Positions 5,275 to 5,954 of a DNA stretch of 5,954 bases are shown here, piece by piece. The notes beneath the pieces are model-generated. The model saw nothing but the letters and a program-made list of their open reading frames with translations, made no database searches and was not told where the DNA came from. This DNA comes from an uncultured Actinomycetes bacterium. Its GTDB lineage: Bacteria > Actinomycetota > Acidimicrobiia > Acidimicrobiales > Microtrichaceae. The number at the start of each line of letters is the position of its first letter. Position 1 is the stretch's first letter. The stretch covers positions 1 through 5,954 of the forward strand of contig CAIYXG010000223.1 in NCBI GenBank assembly GCA_903930035.1, given 5' to 3'. A program made the translations under genes and the position numbers.

Positions 5275-5954
5275 TCAGGCTCGACCCGAACCGCAGGCGC
5301 ATCGTGCGGATGCCCAGCCGGTCCAGGCCGGCCGGGACCGGGAACCACCAGACCTCCCGCGGCGTCCGGACGCGCTGGCCGAGCACCGACTTGGCGCTGC
5401 AGAACTCGCGCAGCCCCTCGACGCCGTGGACTCGTCCGATGCCGGACTCCTTCACCCCGCCGAACGGCAGCCCGGTGACCGCGGAGCTCACGATGCAGTC
5501 GTTGATGCAGACGTTCCCGGCCTGGAGCCGGTTGGCCACCGAGATGCCCAGCTCCTCGTCACGGGTCCAGACGGAGCTGTTGAGGCCGTAGACGGAGTCG
5601 TTGGCCAGCTTCACGGCCTCGTCGACCGAGTCGACCGCCATGACCGGCAGGACCGGGCCGAAGGTCTCGTCGCGCATGACGTCCATGGAGTGGTCGACGT
5701 CCACCAGGACCGTCGGCGCGAACCACAGGCCCGGCCGGTCCAGCCGGGCACCGCCCGTCAGCACCCGGGCGCCCTTGTCGACGGCGTCGGCGAGGTGCCG
5801 CTCGACCGTCTCCAGCTGGGGCTCGAAGGTCATCGACCCGATGTCGCCCCCACCGTCGTCCTGGCGGACCTCCCCCGCGGCGGCCACGACGCGCTCCACG
5901 AACTCGTCGTAGACGGGCCGCTCGACGTACACCCGCTCGACCGACATGCAGGTC
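5243..5954 (-). CDS. Aldehyde dehydrogenase family protein, C-terminal half (partial, runs off right edge)
   Basis: This is the catalytic and C-terminal half of an NAD(P)-dependent aldehyde dehydrogenase, which oxidises an aldehyde to a carboxylic acid. The codon at 5948-5950 reads Cys in the context Thr-Cys-Met-Ser-Val-Glu-Arg-Val-Tyr-Val. This is the typical surroundings of the catalytic cysteine, so the gene continues past 5954 and the ATG at 5945-5947 is internal. Other marks are DETFGPVLPV, whose Glu lies 94 residues after the Cys and contacts the cofactor ribose, SVYGLNSSVWTRD, and LPFGGVKESGIGR near the end of the fold. About 235 residues are visible of a family length near 480-520. 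A basic, Trp- and Arg-rich tail of about 44 residues follows the fold, starting near QRVRTPREVWWFP. The Rossmann cofactor half lies outside the window, so NAD versus NADP preference and substrate are unknown. Succinate-semialdehyde or longer aliphatic aldehydes are possible. Confidence 0.95.
   Translation of the reverse strand, partial: TCMSVERVYVERPVYDEFVERVVAAAGEVRQDDGGGDIGSMTFEPQLETVERHLADAVDKGARVLTGGARLDRPGLWFAPTVLVDVDHSMDVMRDETFGPVLPVMAVDSVDEAVKLANDSVYGLNSSVWTRDEELGISVANRLQAGNVCINDCIVSSAVTGLPFGGVKESGIGRVHGVEGLREFCSAKSVLGQRVRTPREVWWFPVPAGLDRLGIRTMRLRFGSSLTTRLKGLRRR

Noticed and set aside
5115..5591. Plus-strand open frame crossing the J-gene end and the aldehyde dehydrogenase
   Set aside because: It overlaps two real genes in the wrong frame or strand and shows no recognisable protein features.
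5945..5947. ATG as the start of a short 234-residue aldehyde dehydrogenase
   Set aside because: The codon just before it is the expected catalytic cysteine in the family context, so this Met is internal and the gene continues beyond the window.

Overview
The window looks like ordinary chromosomal DNA from a very GC-rich actinobacterium. It carries six protein genes packed with almost no spare sequence. The lineage call is inference. It rests on the strong G/C bias at third codon positions, GTG starts, a LLM-type (probably F420-dependent) oxidoreductase, and TAGNNT hexamers placed 6-7 bases before two start codons. That last pattern is the signature of leaderless mRNAs, which are common in Actinomycetota. 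Acidimicrobiia would fit well, but I cannot prove it from this sequence.

Layout. Bases 1-1449 (minus strand) hold the first 483 codons of the large subunit of glutamate synthase (gltB), which runs off the left edge. A 132-bp divergent intergenic region (1450-1581) carries a plausible -35/-10 promoter and ribosome binding site for gltB. On the other strand it carries a leaderless-type -10 box for the next gene. Four plus-strand genes then follow head to tail: an M18 aspartyl aminopeptidase (1582-2859), a LLM-class flavin/F420 oxidoreductase (2869-3783), an alpha/beta hydrolase (3837-4712) and a small J-domain protein with an unassigned C-terminal domain (4717-5274). The gaps are 9, 53 and 4 bp. 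At the right, a minus-strand aldehyde dehydrogenase (5243 to beyond 5954) converges on the J-domain gene and overlaps it tail to tail by 32 bp. The window cuts this gene just upstream of its catalytic cysteine.

How the genes relate. The gltB product assimilates nitrogen. The plus-strand cluster is a mixed housekeeping and metabolic group (peptide trimming, a redox enzyme, a hydrolase, a co-chaperone), with no shared pathway that I can demonstrate. The LLM gene probably also has its own promoter, because the stop codon of the aminopeptidase gene forms part of a -10-like hexamer.

I found no mobile element, RNA gene, CRISPR array or defence system, and no convincing new multi-gene system. The points most worth a second look are the leaderless-start signals, a G-rich template-strand tract at the hydrolase start, the unassigned C-terminal domain of the J protein, the 3' overlap of the last two genes, and a 10-bp tandem duplication inside the start of the aminopeptidase gene.
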